DNA of 44,729 nucleotides from Micromonospora sp. ATCC 39149 (GCF_000158815.1 NZ_GG657738.1:3927903-3972631); one strand, 5' to 3'. Numbered from the stretch's first letter, positions 6,134 to 13,682 are shown. Translations and numbers: made by a program. Notes: generated by a model not told the origin, from the letters alone.

Positions 6134-7225
6134 ATGCCCGCTGACCTGTTCGCACCGTTTCCGCTGGGCGACCTCTCGTTGTCCAACCGCCTGGTCATGG
6201 CCCCGATGACCCGCAACCGCGCCGACCGCCACGGGCACGTCACGCCGATGATGGTCGAGCACTACCGGCAGCGGGCCACCGCCGGCCTGATCATCGCCGA
6301 GTCCACCACCGTCTCGCCCTCCGCCGTCGGATATCCCCTCACCCCCGGCCTGCACAGCCATGCCCAGGCGGAGAGCTGGCGGGCGCTGACCGAGGCGGTG
6401 CACACCGAAGGCGCCCGGATCTTCGTGCAGTTGCAGCACTGCGGCCGGATCTCCCACCCCAGCCTGCTGGACGGCGCCACCCCCGTCGCCCCGTCGGCGA
6501 TCCGGCCGGATGGGCAGGCGGTCACCTACGACGGCATGCGCGACTTCCTGGTCCCGAGGGCGCTGGACGTCGCTGAGATCCCGGGCGTCGCCGGCCAGTA
6601 CCGACAGGCGGCCGAGCTGGCGCGCACGGCGGGCTTCGACGGCGTGGAGGTCCACGCCGGCAACGGATACCTCATCGACCAGTTCCTCCGGGACGGCACC
6701 AACCAGCGCACCGACGGCTACGGCGGAACCGCCGCCAACCGCATGCGGTTCCTCGGCGAGATCCTCGACGTGGTCTGTGACGTGTGGCCGGCAGGCCGGG
6801 TGGGTGTGCGCCTCACCCCGGAGAACAGCTTCAACACGATGACGGACTCCAACCCCCAAGCCCACTTCGCGTACTTCCTCCAGCGGCTCAGCCTGCGCGC
6901 CCTGGCCTACGTCCACATCCTCGAAGGAGGCATGGCGACCAAGGCCACCGCCCTGGACTACCGCGCACTGCGGGACAACTACGACGGCACCGTCATCGCC
7001 AACAACGGCTACGACCTCTCGCGTGCGCAGGCGGCGGTGCGAACCGGTGCCGCGGACCTGGTCGCGTTCGGCACACCGTTCCTCGCCAACCCCGATCTGG
7101 TCCACCGCTTCCGGGAAAACCTGCCTCTGGCCCAGGCCGACCCAGCCACGTTCTACGGCGGCGACGAGACCGGCTACACCGACTACCCGCCCCATCGGCC
7201 GTCGCCGCAGCCGTCGATGCGCTGA
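6134..7225 (+). CDS. Old Yellow Enzyme family alkene reductase (NemA-like)
   Basis: 363 residues, a full-length FMN-dependent TIM barrel. Family landmarks: NRLVMAPMTRNRAD near the N-terminus (FMN binding), the substrate-binding pair His174/Asn177 with Tyr179 in HAGNGYLIDQF (usual form HAANGY), TNQRTDGYGG after it, and the phosphate-binding C-terminal part VIANNGYDLSRAQ and DLVAFGTPFLANPDL. Such enzymes use NAD(P)H to reduce activated C=C bonds (enals, enones, maleimides) or nitro groups in the cytoplasm. The start is set by a ggag 7 nt before the ATG. Expression is expected to be induced when the divergent TetR protein leaves its boxes. Codon use is like the chromosome, so any transfer was from another high-GC actinomycete. 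Confidence 0.9.
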   Translation: MPADLFAPFPLGDLSLSNRLVMAPMTRNRADRHGHVTPMMVEHYRQRATAGLIIAESTTVSPSAVGYPLTPGLHSHAQAESWRALTEAVHTEGARIFVQLQHCGRISHPSLLDGATPVAPSAIRPDGQAVTYDGMRDFLVPRALDVAEIPGVAGQYRQAAELARTAGFDGVEVHAGNGYLIDQFLRDGTNQRTDGYGGTAANRMRFLGEILDVVCDVWPAGRVGVRLTPENSFNTMTDSNPQAHFAYFLQRLSLRALAYVHILEGGMATKATALDYRALRDNYDGTVIANNGYDLSRAQAAVRTGAADLVAFGTPFLANPDLVHRFRENLPLAQADPATFYGGDETGYTDYPPHRPSPQPSMR

Positions 7226-7426
7226 CCGGCGGGGCTGCGCGCCTGAGCCCGGCGGCAGGAGCACGCCGGCGCCATGCCTGGCTGCCGTCCCCCCGTTTAC
7301 TCCCCGAAACCCCTGCGAACGGTTGACCGGCGGCGACAAGTGATGATCACTTTGCCCGTTCGTTTGCGCAGGTCAGCGCCGAATGCTGACAGTCGATGAC
7401 AACGCCAGAGTCGCAGGGTTCGAGGA

Positions 7427-7461
7427 GCGTAGGTCGACGGTTCGATTCCGTCAGGCGGCTC
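7427..7461 (+). repeat. Right attachment-site copy (partial tRNA-Thr)
   Basis: A perfect 35-bp copy of the tRNA-Thr 3' part without its 5' half, so it is not a functional tRNA. It marks the right end of the islet. Confidence 0.85.
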
Positions 7462-7467
7462 GGTGGG

Positions 7468-7495
7468 GAAGCCCAGGTCAGATGGCCTGGGCTTC
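7468..7495 (+). terminator. Hairpin behind the right att copy
   Basis: A 10-bp perfect stem (gaagcccagg / cctgggcttc) with an 8-nt loop begins 6 nt after the repeat. It may be the tRNA's own terminator before insertion, displaced here by the islet. Confidence 0.55.
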
Positions 7496-7927
7496 GCCGT
7501 TTCCAGAGGTCGACAACAGCGCCGCCGGTGGTTCCGGTCCGCAGATAGCCCGCACCCCGGGCCGTGACTGCCTCATCAGGGCCCCGGCTGTCGTCAGATG
7601 ATGCCGAGGAGGGTCGCGGGCATGACTCACTTCGGCGATCAGCATGGCGTAGAGAAACCTTGATGATCTTCTGAGCCGGCCATGTCCGTCTTGCTGCCCC
7701 CAACAGCGGCGCTTCTACGCCAAGCCGCCCAAGCCAGACACCATCACGACTTTGCCGGGCCCCTGCCCGCCGGTACTGCTGGTCCTGGCGTCGTTCAACG
7801 CGCCAGAGCAGCTCTAGCCGCCAACTTGCCGCGTCGAGCAGGGAGCGGCCCGGACCGATCTTCGAAAGCGCGGATCGGTCCGGGCCGCGGCGAGGCAGAC
7901 CTCCAGTCCTACGACATCGGTGCCGCC
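7496..7927. other. Gene-poor stretch after the islet
   Basis: About 430 nt between the displaced terminator and the GH43 stop. Open frames exist on the minus strand, but their composition (many Arg/Ser/Trp) and the lack of ribosome sites give no support. It may hold mobile-element debris; I could not identify any. Confidence 0.5.
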
Positions 7928-9373
7928 TCAGCCACGCCGCCACAGCTGGACGGCGAAGCCGTTGCAGGTGTAGAGCGAGAGCCGGGCACCGTTCACGTTC
8001 TTCCAGTCATAGTTGTCCAGGCACATGTTGCCGGCGACGTTGCGCAGCGAGAACCAGCCGTTGCCCTTGTCGATGATCTGCCACTGCTGGGCCGTCGTGT
8101 TGTCGCAGGCGACCAGGCCGACGTCGGCGTTCAGCGCCGTGCTGGCGTTGATGTTGGTCAGACAGGTGCCGGTGTTGCGGTTGCGGATCTCGTACCCGCT
8201 GGTGCCCTTGTAGTTGAATTCGAACTCCTGCGCGGTGTTGCCGTTGCAGGTGTACAGCCGCACGAGTGCGCCGGGGGTGGTGTCGAAGTCGTAGTTGTCG
8301 ACGCAGCGGTTGCTGTACTGGCCCCGGATGCCGGGCGCGGTCATTCCGTTCGGCAGCGGCTGGCCGAAGAACGGGTCGCCGTTGTCGCCGAAGTAGAGCT
8401 GCTGGAAGCGGGTGTGCCGGTTCGGGTCGGTGAGCGCGTCCGGCGTCGGGTTGGCGTAGTCACGGGCGTGGTAGACCAGCACGTCGGTGGTGTTGTCCTC
8501 GGCCACGGTGAAGCTGCCGTGGCCCGGGCCGTAGACCCCGTTCGCGGTCTGGAACACCGGGTTCGGGCTCTTGCGCCAGGAGGCCGGATTTAGCAGGTCC
8601 GCGGTGTCGTCGGCCGACACCAGGCCCAGCTTGTACCGGGAGTCGGTCGCCGAGGCCGAGTAGGCGATGAACACCTTGCCGTTCTTGACCAGCGGCGATG
8701 GCCCTTCCACCACGCCCGCGACGCCTTCCATCTCCCAGGCGTACGTCGGGCGCGCGATCTCGGTGACCGTGCCGGTGATGGCGGTGGGGCCGTTCATCCG
8801 GGCGATGTACATGTGGCTGTTGTAGTTGGTGGACGGGCTGTCCTGGGCCCAGGTGAAGTAGCGCACCCCGCGATTGACGAACGAGGCCGGGTCGAGCTGG
8901 AAGGACTCCCAGCCGGTGTTGAAGCGCTGGGGCGCGCTCCATTCGCAGGTCATCGGATTGGCGCAGGTGTTGCGGATCCAGTAGAGCCGCTGGTTGAACC
9001 GCGCGGTGCTGGGCGACGCCGAGAAGTACATGTACCAGGCGCCGTCGACGAACTGGATGTCCGGCGCCCAGATCCAACCGCTCAGCGCGCCGCTCGACGG
9101 CGCGGTGAACGCGTTGATCGTCGCGGCGCTGCCGAGGCCCTGCAGGGTCGTGGCGCGTCGCAGTTCGACCCGCTTGTAGTCGGGGACCGAGGCCGTCATG
9201 TAGTAGTAACCGTCGGTGTGCTTGTAGATCGCAGTGTCGGCGCGCTGCTGGATGACCGGGTTGTTGATCGTGATGAACTGCGCGGCGGCCGGCGGGGCGA
9301 ACACGGCCAGCAGCGCGATGATCATGCCGAGCGCGACCGCCAATCTCTGACGGGCGCGGGTGGACTTTGCCAT
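7928..9373 (-). CDS. Secreted GH43 arabinan/arabinoside hydrolase with ricin-B lectin domain
   Basis: 481 residues from the ATG with an upstream aagga. The signal peptide is clear: basic start (KSTRARQR), hydrophobic core to about residue 27, Ala-X-Ala cleavage near PPAAAQF. A five-bladed GH43 propeller follows with the expected acidic triad: Asp46 (RADTAIYKH), Asp105 (WAPDIQF) and Glu223 (VVEGPSPLV). Residues about 350-481 form a ricin-type beta-trefoil with repeated C-x-N-Y-D and Q-x-W/F motifs for sugar binding. GH43 enzymes remove alpha-L-arabinofuranose or beta-xylose from plant polysaccharides with inversion; an arabinofuranosidase or arabinanase is most likely, but the substrate cannot be fixed by eye. 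A LacI-type operator-like palindrome lies 74 nt upstream of the start, consistent with sugar-induced expression. Confidence 0.87.
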   Translation of the reverse strand: MAKSTRARQRLAVALGMIIALLAVFAPPAAAQFITINNPVIQQRADTAIYKHTDGYYYMTASVPDYKRVELRRATTLQGLGSAATINAFTAPSSGALSGWIWAPDIQFVDGAWYMYFSASPSTARFNQRLYWIRNTCANPMTCEWSAPQRFNTGWESFQLDPASFVNRGVRYFTWAQDSPSTNYNSHMYIARMNGPTAITGTVTEIARPTYAWEMEGVAGVVEGPSPLVKNGKVFIAYSASATDSRYKLGLVSADDTADLLNPASWRKSPNPVFQTANGVYGPGHGSFTVAEDNTTDVLVYHARDYANPTPDALTDPNRHTRFQQLYFGDNGDPFFGQPLPNGMTAPGIRGQYSNRCVDNYDFDTTPGALVRLYTCNGNTAQEFEFNYKGTSGYEIRNRNTGTCLTNINASTALNADVGLVACDNTTAQQWQIIDKGNGWFSLRNVAGNMCLDNYDWKNVNGARLSLYTCNGFAVQLWRRG

Positions 9374-9446
9374 CGGTGGGCTCCTTGGGGGAAGGAGAGG
9401 ATCGTGCTCGCGAGCTAGGGGGCTCTGGCGCACGGGCGGGTGTTTA

Positions 9447-9460
9447 TGTGAGCGTTAACA
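9447..9460. promoter_or_regulatory. LacI-family operator-like palindrome upstream of the GH43 gene
   Basis: TGTGAGCGTTAACA is a 14-bp imperfect palindrome with a central CG and 5 of 7 half-site matches. LacI-type sugar repressors in actinomycetes bind sites of this layout. No such regulator gene is in the window. Confidence 0.4.
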
Positions 9461-9804
9461 GCCTCTCCAGTGGTTACGGGGATGTCAACAGCAGGTTTCG
9501 GGGCGCTAGGTGGGCGGTGTTGGAGCCGTTGCCGCCGGCGCCGAAGCGCCCGGATCGACCGTCGTCATGGAGTAGGCGGCAGTTGATCGACGGGATCGGT
9601 GGCGGGTCCGGGCCCGGGGCATCGAGCACTACGGCCGGCTCCACGCCGAGTTGGCCATGCCGTGCTCGCCGACGTGCGCGAACTGGCTGCTCCACGGCGT
9701 CCGGCCGGACGGGGTCAAGGCGGGCTTGACCCCCGGCCGCTGTACCGCGATTGAACCGGTCTGCCCGGACTGCCACGCCGTCCGCACCCAAGCGCTGAAA
9801 GAAC
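9461..9804. other. Gene-poor stretch with a possible cysteine-rich ORF fragment
   Basis: No gene with a ribosome site is seen. A plus-strand frame beginning at TTG 9645 or ATG 9651 encodes CSPTCANWLLHG and, further on, VCPDCHAVRTQALKELR, which has paired CxxxC/CxxC and looks protein-like for about 70 residues before it runs antisense into the recombinase relic. It may be a fragment of a small zinc-binding protein from a mobile element, but it has no defined end. Confidence 0.3.
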
Positions 9805-9990
9805 TCCGCGCCCCACGCCGCGAGCGCTTCATCCAGCCGATTGGCTACCGCGTCCAGGTCGTCACCCGGCCCGCGTGCACGTTTAGGGTCACCGACGCCG
9901 AGGCGTGCCCGAGCATCCGCTGCGCCGCCTTGACGTTGGCACCCGCCGCCACGGCCAAGCTCGCTGTGCCGCAGACCGCCCGACGAGGAC
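9805..9990 (-). pseudogene. Tyrosine recombinase (integrase) C-terminal relic, frameshifted
   Basis: Reading the minus strand, three pieces of a phage-type integrase C-terminus appear in order but in alternating frames: LRH (the conserved Arg-His box), then ASLAVAAGANVKAAQRMLGH, then VTLNVHAG, then after another frame change GDDLDAVANRLDEALA. In functional relatives this reads continuously as LRHTAASLA...QRMLGHAS..TLDVYA.LF.DDLD. Small deletions explain both frame breaks, and the catalytic Tyr position (VYA) is His here (VHA). The upstream catalytic parts are missing, since the methyltransferase gene ends directly next to the relic. It records a former integrative element near tRNA-Thr. Confidence 0.75.
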
Positions 9991-9996
9991 GTCCGC

Positions 9997-10641
9997 TTAG
10001 GACTCGCGGCGCGCAAAGATGATTCCGCCGAGCGAGCTTTCGGCCGAGGTGAGGGTCATCTGTGCCTCGACCGTGAATCCGCCCTCTTGCAGCCATGCCG
10101 CCATTTGAACGGGCTGGCGACGGTGAACGTAGACCTTCATCGGATGGCCGCCGTAGCCCTGAGTCTTGAGCCGTGATCCGTCACCGACGTGGAAGCTGAG
10201 CAGTAACGGGCTACCGGGACGCATCACCCGTCGGAAGTGTGCGAAGACCGAGCCGACCTGGTCGTCGGGGATGTGGATCAGCGAGTACCAGGCGACCAAG
10301 CCGGCGACCGAGCTTTCGGCCAGGTTCAGGTCGGTCATGGAGCCCACCTCGAACCTCAGGCCCGGGTGATCACGCCGAGCCACTTCGATCATCCCGGGCG
10401 ACAGGTCCATTCCGAAGGCGTCAACACCGAGCTCATGCAGGTGCCCGGTGATGCGCCCTGACCCACAGCCCACATCTACGACTGGCCCACCACCGGCAGC
10501 CCGGACGAAGCCGGCGAACAAAGCCAGAGTCGCTCGTTCGTAGGGCGTTTCATCCAGAAAGTTGCGCAGGAGATCTGCATAACTAACAGCGACTACGTCG
10601 TAGGAGGCGCGGGTGTCTGCCAACCAGCCTTCAACGCTCAC
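9997..10641 (-). CDS. Class I SAM-dependent methyltransferase
   Basis: 214 residues. The Rossmann core of a Methyltransf_11/25-type enzyme is visible: motif I VVDVGCGSGRITGHL (residues 54-68), the acidic end of strand 2 in GMDLSPGMIEVAR (77-89), a motif III-like stretch AGLVAWYSLIHIPDD (114-128) and PGSPLLLSFHVGDG. The substrate is unknown. The start is a GTG preceded 7 nt upstream by TAGTGT with no Shine-Dalgarno, so it is probably leaderless. It ends 7 nt before the recombinase relic, in the same orientation, so it may have entered with or replaced part of that element. Confidence 0.8.
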   Translation of the reverse strand: MSVEGWLADTRASYDVVAVSYADLLRNFLDETPYERATLALFAGFVRAAGGGPVVDVGCGSGRITGHLHELGVDAFGMDLSPGMIEVARRDHPGLRFEVGSMTDLNLAESSVAGLVAWYSLIHIPDDQVGSVFAHFRRVMRPGSPLLLSFHVGDGSRLKTQGYGGHPMKVYVHRRQPVQMAAWLQEGGFTVEAQMTLTSAESSLGGIIFARRES

Positions 10642-10648
10642 AGCGGCG

Positions 10649-10654
10649 ACACTA
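10649..10654 (-). promoter_or_regulatory. -10 box (TAGTGT) for the methyltransferase
   Basis: On the minus strand TAGTGT ends 7 nt before the GTG start and no Shine-Dalgarno is present. Confidence 0.4.
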
Positions 10655-11014
10655 GATCAAGCACGACGCAGCCGCCCACGGGTCGGTAGCCGTGGCGCGC
10701 AGCGGTCGCGAGAGGGCACCAGACACAACCAGGACGGCCACCTGCCCCAGGTGTTCGGGGCATCACGGTCGATTGAGCTCAGGCGCTAGACGATGCGCAG
10801 CGCTCGTACCCGGGCAGTACCGCCGGGGGTTGCGGCGGCTTCGCGAGCGCGACAGGCACGCCAAGACCGTCCCGGAGGCGTGAGCGCTGTACAGCCATCC
10901 GTACAGCCAAGGCCATCCGCTGACGCGGCCACCAGCCGGCACCGGCGGGCAGGCTGAGCACGGGGCCGGTCACCTGACCAGCCATCCGCGACCTTCCTCT
11001 AGGTGGGCAACTCG

Positions 11015-11116
11015 ATGTGCGCGGCCGTCGCCGGCGCTCTCGCCCTCGTGGGCGTGGCCGCCCTCGCTTACGCCTGGAGGCGCAGGCGGCCTCGACCGAC
11101 GACGATGTCGGCGTAG
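11015..11116 (+). CDS. Possible 33-residue membrane mini-protein
   Basis: An ATG preceded by aggtggg with 7-nt spacing opens a short frame whose product has one hydrophobic helix (AAVAGALALVGVAALAYAW) followed by an Arg-rich tail (RRRRPRP). This layout is typical of single-pass membrane miniproteins, but an Ala/Val/Gly-rich frame is also easy to obtain by chance at this GC content. Confidence 0.3.
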   Translation: MCAAVAGALALVGVAALAYAWRRRRPRPTTMSA

Positions 11117-11138
11117 TGGCGGGGTTTTGAGCGGTCGA

Positions 11139-11246
11139 TCACCGCCATGTCGCCGACATACCGTCCCGCGCCTCCCCAGTCACCGCCATGTCGCCGACAT
11201 GCCGTCCCGCGCCTCCCCAGTCACCGCCATGCCGCCGGCATGGCGG
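11139..11246. repeat. 41-bp tandem repeat with internal palindrome (2.6 copies)
   Basis: Two copies (11139-11179, 11180-11220) differ at one base, and a third, partial and diverged, follows. Each contains the palindrome ATGTCGCCGACAT; in the third copy it is CATGCCGCCGGCATG, a compensated change that keeps the palindrome. A related core (gccatttcgccgacatg) occurs at 36693-36709, so it belongs to a dispersed family. Confidence 0.8.
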
Positions 11247-11487
11247 CCAGTGCCACTCCGAGGAGATCACCCTCCGTGCTGATAGGAGAGGATTCTTCGG
11301 GCTTGGGTGGGGTGGTCGCGCTATCCGAAACTGGAACGTTTTCCCTGGTGAATGCGTTGTTACCTAGTTACCCTTGGGGCGACTGCCCGACGTTGTGCAC
11401 TGCTTGGTCGGGCTTGTGTCGATTGAGGATCTGCATACTTAGAGTAGTCACCAGGCTCGGCCTCCCGCCTATCCGAAGGGAGTGCCC

Positions 11488-12411
11488 ATGACCCGGGCTC
11501 CGGCGAACCTGATGGATGTCCGACGCCTGCTGCTGGCCCACCTGGACGTCGACCCCGAGACCTCACGGCCGCAGGACCTGGAGCCGGCGGAGGTCGGCAT
11601 CGTGGCCGACGCCTCCCACCGGGGTGGCTACCACTGCGGCTCCGACCGCGTGGTGCCCGGCGACTACTCGGTGGTGGAGTCCACCCGGGACAGTTCCGGG
11701 CTGACCCTCGACGCGTCCGGCCTGGACATCGGAACCTTCAGCGTGACTTCCGCCGGCCGCACCCACAACCTGCGTTCGCTCTCGCTGTGGTTCGTACAGC
11801 AGTGCGTGGCCGGCACGGCCGACACGCGGGACATCAGGGAAATCATCTATTCCCCCGACGGGAAGACGGTCAGAAGGTGGGACCGGCTCGGCAAGCGCAG
11901 CACCGGCGACAGCTCCCATCTCTGGCACACCCACTTCAGCTTCTTCCGCGACTCGACCAAGGCGGGCCGGGACCAGACCCCGCTGTTCCGCCGCTACCTG
12001 AGCGAGATCGGGCTGATCAGCCCCCCGGACATGGAGGACGACATGAGCGAGAAGGCCGAGAACGAGATCCACCAGGTTTACACGGGCCTGTTCTACGGCG
12101 GGAACAGCATGGGCCGCGCCGTCGACCCCGACGGCACCGGGCCAGCGAAGGCCAGCAACAGCATCGTCACCAAGCTCGACTACCTGATGGCCCGCCTGGA
12201 CGACGTCGCCAGCGGGGTCACCACCCTGTCGGGCAAGGACTGGACGGACGAGCCGGCCATCGTCGCCGGGGTGCTCGCCGGCCTGTCCCCGCAGCGACTC
12301 GCCGAGGCGCTGGCCACCGCCGGGCTCACCCCGGAGGCCATCGCGGCTGCGGTGCCGCCGGACATCGCCCGCAAGGTCGTCGACGAGCTGACCCTTCGGC
12401 TGTCCAGCTGA
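11488..12411 (+). CDS. Peptidase-like protein of phage/cell-wall type (function uncertain)
   Basis: 307 residues; the ATG with aaggga upstream is preferred to a GTG two codons earlier. The N-terminal half (residues about 35-165) has His/Cys-rich motifs, ASHRGGYHCGSDRV and, 100 residues later, SSHLWHTHFSFFRD, spaced like the metal ligands of M15-type D,D- or L,D-peptidases, with DIGTF between. The C-terminal half (about 180-307) is helical, with LDYLMARLDDV and repeated LSPQRLAEALA/LTPEAIAAAVP segments like tail regions of phage-associated lysins. No signal peptide is seen, which would fit a phage-derived enzyme needing holin or lysis for release. The resemblance is by motif spacing only. Confidence 0.5.
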   Translation: MTRAPANLMDVRRLLLAHLDVDPETSRPQDLEPAEVGIVADASHRGGYHCGSDRVVPGDYSVVESTRDSSGLTLDASGLDIGTFSVTSAGRTHNLRSLSLWFVQQCVAGTADTRDIREIIYSPDGKTVRRWDRLGKRSTGDSSHLWHTHFSFFRDSTKAGRDQTPLFRRYLSEIGLISPPDMEDDMSEKAENEIHQVYTGLFYGGNSMGRAVDPDGTGPAKASNSIVTKLDYLMARLDDVASGVTTLSGKDWTDEPAIVAGVLAGLSPQRLAEALATAGLTPEAIAAAVPPDIARKVVDELTLRLSS

Positions 12412-12522
12412 CGGCGTCGAGCCCAGGAGGCCCGCCACGCCCGAATCCGCTCCCGTTCGATTCCCGCGCACGCGCTCGCGACCTCCGAGCCACTACTCGC
12501 CGTCGGTGTCGGGGGCATCCGC

Positions 12523-12528
12523 TAGCCT
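12523..12528 (+). promoter_or_regulatory. -10 box (TAGCCT) for the DUF4240 gene
   Basis: TAGCCT ends 7 nt before the ATG; no Shine-Dalgarno is present, so a leaderless transcript is likely. Confidence 0.4.
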
Positions 12529-12535
12529 CCGGCCC

Positions 12536-13075
12536 ATGAGCGTGTCAGTGGGCGGTGTCGCGAAGCGGCCCAGCGTCGAGGACGAGGCCCGGTTCTGGTC
12601 CATCGTGGAGGCCGCGTGGGAGCGGCTGGGCCCCGAGCCGGCGGCGCTGCGTCGGGCCCTGCGGGAGCGGGACCCGGCGGCCGGCGACGTCGACCCGTAC
12701 GCCATCGGCGAGTGGTTCTCCCCGTTCCTCGACCAGTTGCGCGCTCTCGCCGCCGACCTGCCGAGCGAGGAGCTGACCGCCCTCGACCGGGTGGTCGAGC
12801 GGAAGCTGTACGACCTCGACCGCGCCGACATCCACGCGGTGACCGACGGCTCCGACGACGGCTTCCTCTATGCCCGGGGCCACATCGTCGCCCTCGGGCG
12901 CGAGTTCTACGAGGCGGTGCGCGCCGACCCCGCCCTGGCGGTCCCCGACGGCGAGTGCGAGAGCATCTGCTACCTCTTCGCCCACCTGCACGACAAGCTG
13001 TTCGGTGACTGGCCGCGCACCGGGTCGGGCATCTCCCGGGAGTCGTTCAGCAACCCAGCGGGCTGGCGGGAGTAG
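12536..13075 (+). CDS. DUF4240 domain-containing protein
   Basis: 179 residues, soluble and acidic. DUF4240-type features are FWSIVEAAWERLG near the N-terminus, then DPYAIGEWFSPFLDQLRAL, ERKLYDLDRADIHAV and FLYARGHIVALGREFYEAVRADP, ending with a CESICYLFAHLHDKLFGDWP motif. The function of the family is unknown; members occur beside toxin-immunity and signalling genes in actinomycetes, but nothing of that kind is here. The last 21 bp of the gene, including the stop codon, are duplicated in tandem just downstream. It converges on a GNAT gene 21 nt further. Confidence 0.75.
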   Translation: MSVSVGGVAKRPSVEDEARFWSIVEAAWERLGPEPAALRRALRERDPAAGDVDPYAIGEWFSPFLDQLRALAADLPSEELTALDRVVERKLYDLDRADIHAVTDGSDDGFLYARGHIVALGREFYEAVRADPALAVPDGECESICYLFAHLHDKLFGDWPRTGSGISRESFSNPAGWRE

Positions 13076-13096
13076 CCAGCGGGCTGGCGGGAGTAG
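13055..13096 (+). repeat. 21-bp perfect tandem duplication over the DUF4240 stop codon
   Basis: Two adjacent copies of ccagcgggctggcgggagta plus g, so the stop codon TAG occurs twice in frame. It fills the gap between the convergent genes and probably arose by slippage. Confidence 0.8.
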
Positions 13097-13582
13097 TCAG
13101 AAGGCGTGATACATGACGTGCAGGCCGACCAGTCCCAGGCTCGGGTGCGCGAACGCGCCGGGCACGGTCCCGACGACCTCGAACCCGAGCCGCCGGTAGA
13201 CCTCGACCGCCGCGTGGTTGGACTCGGCCACCGCGTTGAACTGCATTCCGGCGTAGCCGCGCCCGCGCGCCCAGTCCAGCGCGTCCCGGCACAGGGCCGT
13301 GCCGACCCCGCGCCCCCGGGCGCCGGCCGCCACCATGAAGCTCGCGGTGGCCACGTGTGATCCCGGTCCTGGCCGGTTGGTGCCCATCTTGGCCGTGCCG
13401 AGCACCCGGTCACCGTCGACCGCCACGACGGTCCGCCCGGGCGGGCGTTCCACCCAGACGTCGTACGCCTGCGCGGCGGTCATCGCCGGGTCGTACGTGA
13501 AGGTGTCCCCGGCCCGGGCGACCTCGGCGACGATTTCCCACACCGGCGCCCAGTCGGTGTCGGTGAACTCCCGGATCAGCAC
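13097..13582 (-). CDS. GNAT-family N-acetyltransferase
   Basis: 161 residues from GTG 13582. Core motifs are IREFTDTDWAPVWEIVAEV at the N-terminus, FMVAAGARGRGVGTALCRDAL (the acetyl-CoA pyrophosphate loop, R/Q-x-x-G-x-G/A) and NAVAESNHAAVEVYRRLGFEVVGTVPGAF, which is the L-phosphinothricin acetyltransferase-like end. Acceptors in this subgroup are often amino acids or herbicide-like amines; not determined here. A TAGCGT box at 13596-13591 (minus strand) lies 8 nt before this start, so the GTG two codons upstream would precede the transcript and is not preferred. Confidence 0.8.
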   Translation of the reverse strand: MLIREFTDTDWAPVWEIVAEVARAGDTFTYDPAMTAAQAYDVWVERPPGRTVVAVDGDRVLGTAKMGTNRPGPGSHVATASFMVAAGARGRGVGTALCRDALDWARGRGYAGMQFNAVAESNHAAVEVYRRLGFEVVGTVPGAFAHPSLGLVGLHVMYHAF

Positions 13583-13590
13583 GGTCACCG

Positions 13591-13596
13591 ACGCTA
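13591..13596 (-). promoter_or_regulatory. -10 box (TAGCGT) for the GNAT gene
   Basis: Ends 8 nt before GTG 13582; there is no Shine-Dalgarno at either candidate start. Confidence 0.35.
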
Positions 13597-13682
13597 CCGG
13601 GAACGCGGGCCGATGTTCCGCGCGGGGAGGTGGTGCTGGCACCACCATGTCCGGTGGTGCGCCCTGAACGCCGGCTGCGCCA

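Larger units (their letters stand above)
4675..7461 (+). mobile_element. tRNA-Thr-inserted islet with NemR-like/OYE cassette, no integrase
   Basis: The segment is bounded by two perfect 35-bp direct repeats, one inside tRNA-Thr (4675-4709) and one downstream (7427-7461). This is the classic footprint of tyrosine-recombinase integration at a tRNA 3' end. About 2.75 kb lies between them and holds a TetR regulator, a YciI-like gene, a divergent Old Yellow Enzyme and gene debris near the left end. No recombinase is encoded between the repeats, so it cannot move by itself. It may be a deleted remnant of a larger element or have been mobilised in trans. A decayed recombinase tail lies 2.3 kb beyond the right repeat. 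The strand given is that of the tRNA. Confidence 0.7.
10655..11487. other. Long gene-poor region with repeats and one possible mini-ORF
   Basis: More than 800 nt with no ordinary gene. It contains a 33-residue frame with a good ribosome site (listed separately) and the 41-bp tandem repeat at 11139-11246. The other open frames (for example 10692-10883 and 11147-11491) have no ribosome site and Arg/Pro-rich, shadow-like composition. Confidence 0.5.

Noticed and set aside
4771..7320. Similar cccccgaaaacccc-like stretches near both islet ends as integrase arm sites
   Set aside because: The similarity is short and GC-driven; no recombinase is present to interpret it.
7347..7943. A 198-codon minus-strand frame across the right att copy
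   Set aside because: Reads through the tRNA fragment (giving an ESNRRPT-type translation seen wherever tRNA-like sequence is translated) and has no ribosome site or domain.
9474..10016. A 180-codon minus-strand frame
   Set aside because: Only its middle (DDLDAVANRLDEALA) resembles a protein, and that belongs to the frameshifted integrase relic; the rest is shadow.
11139..11246. Possible CRISPR array
   Set aside because: Repeats are directly tandem without spacers, only 2.6 copies, and no cas gene is near.
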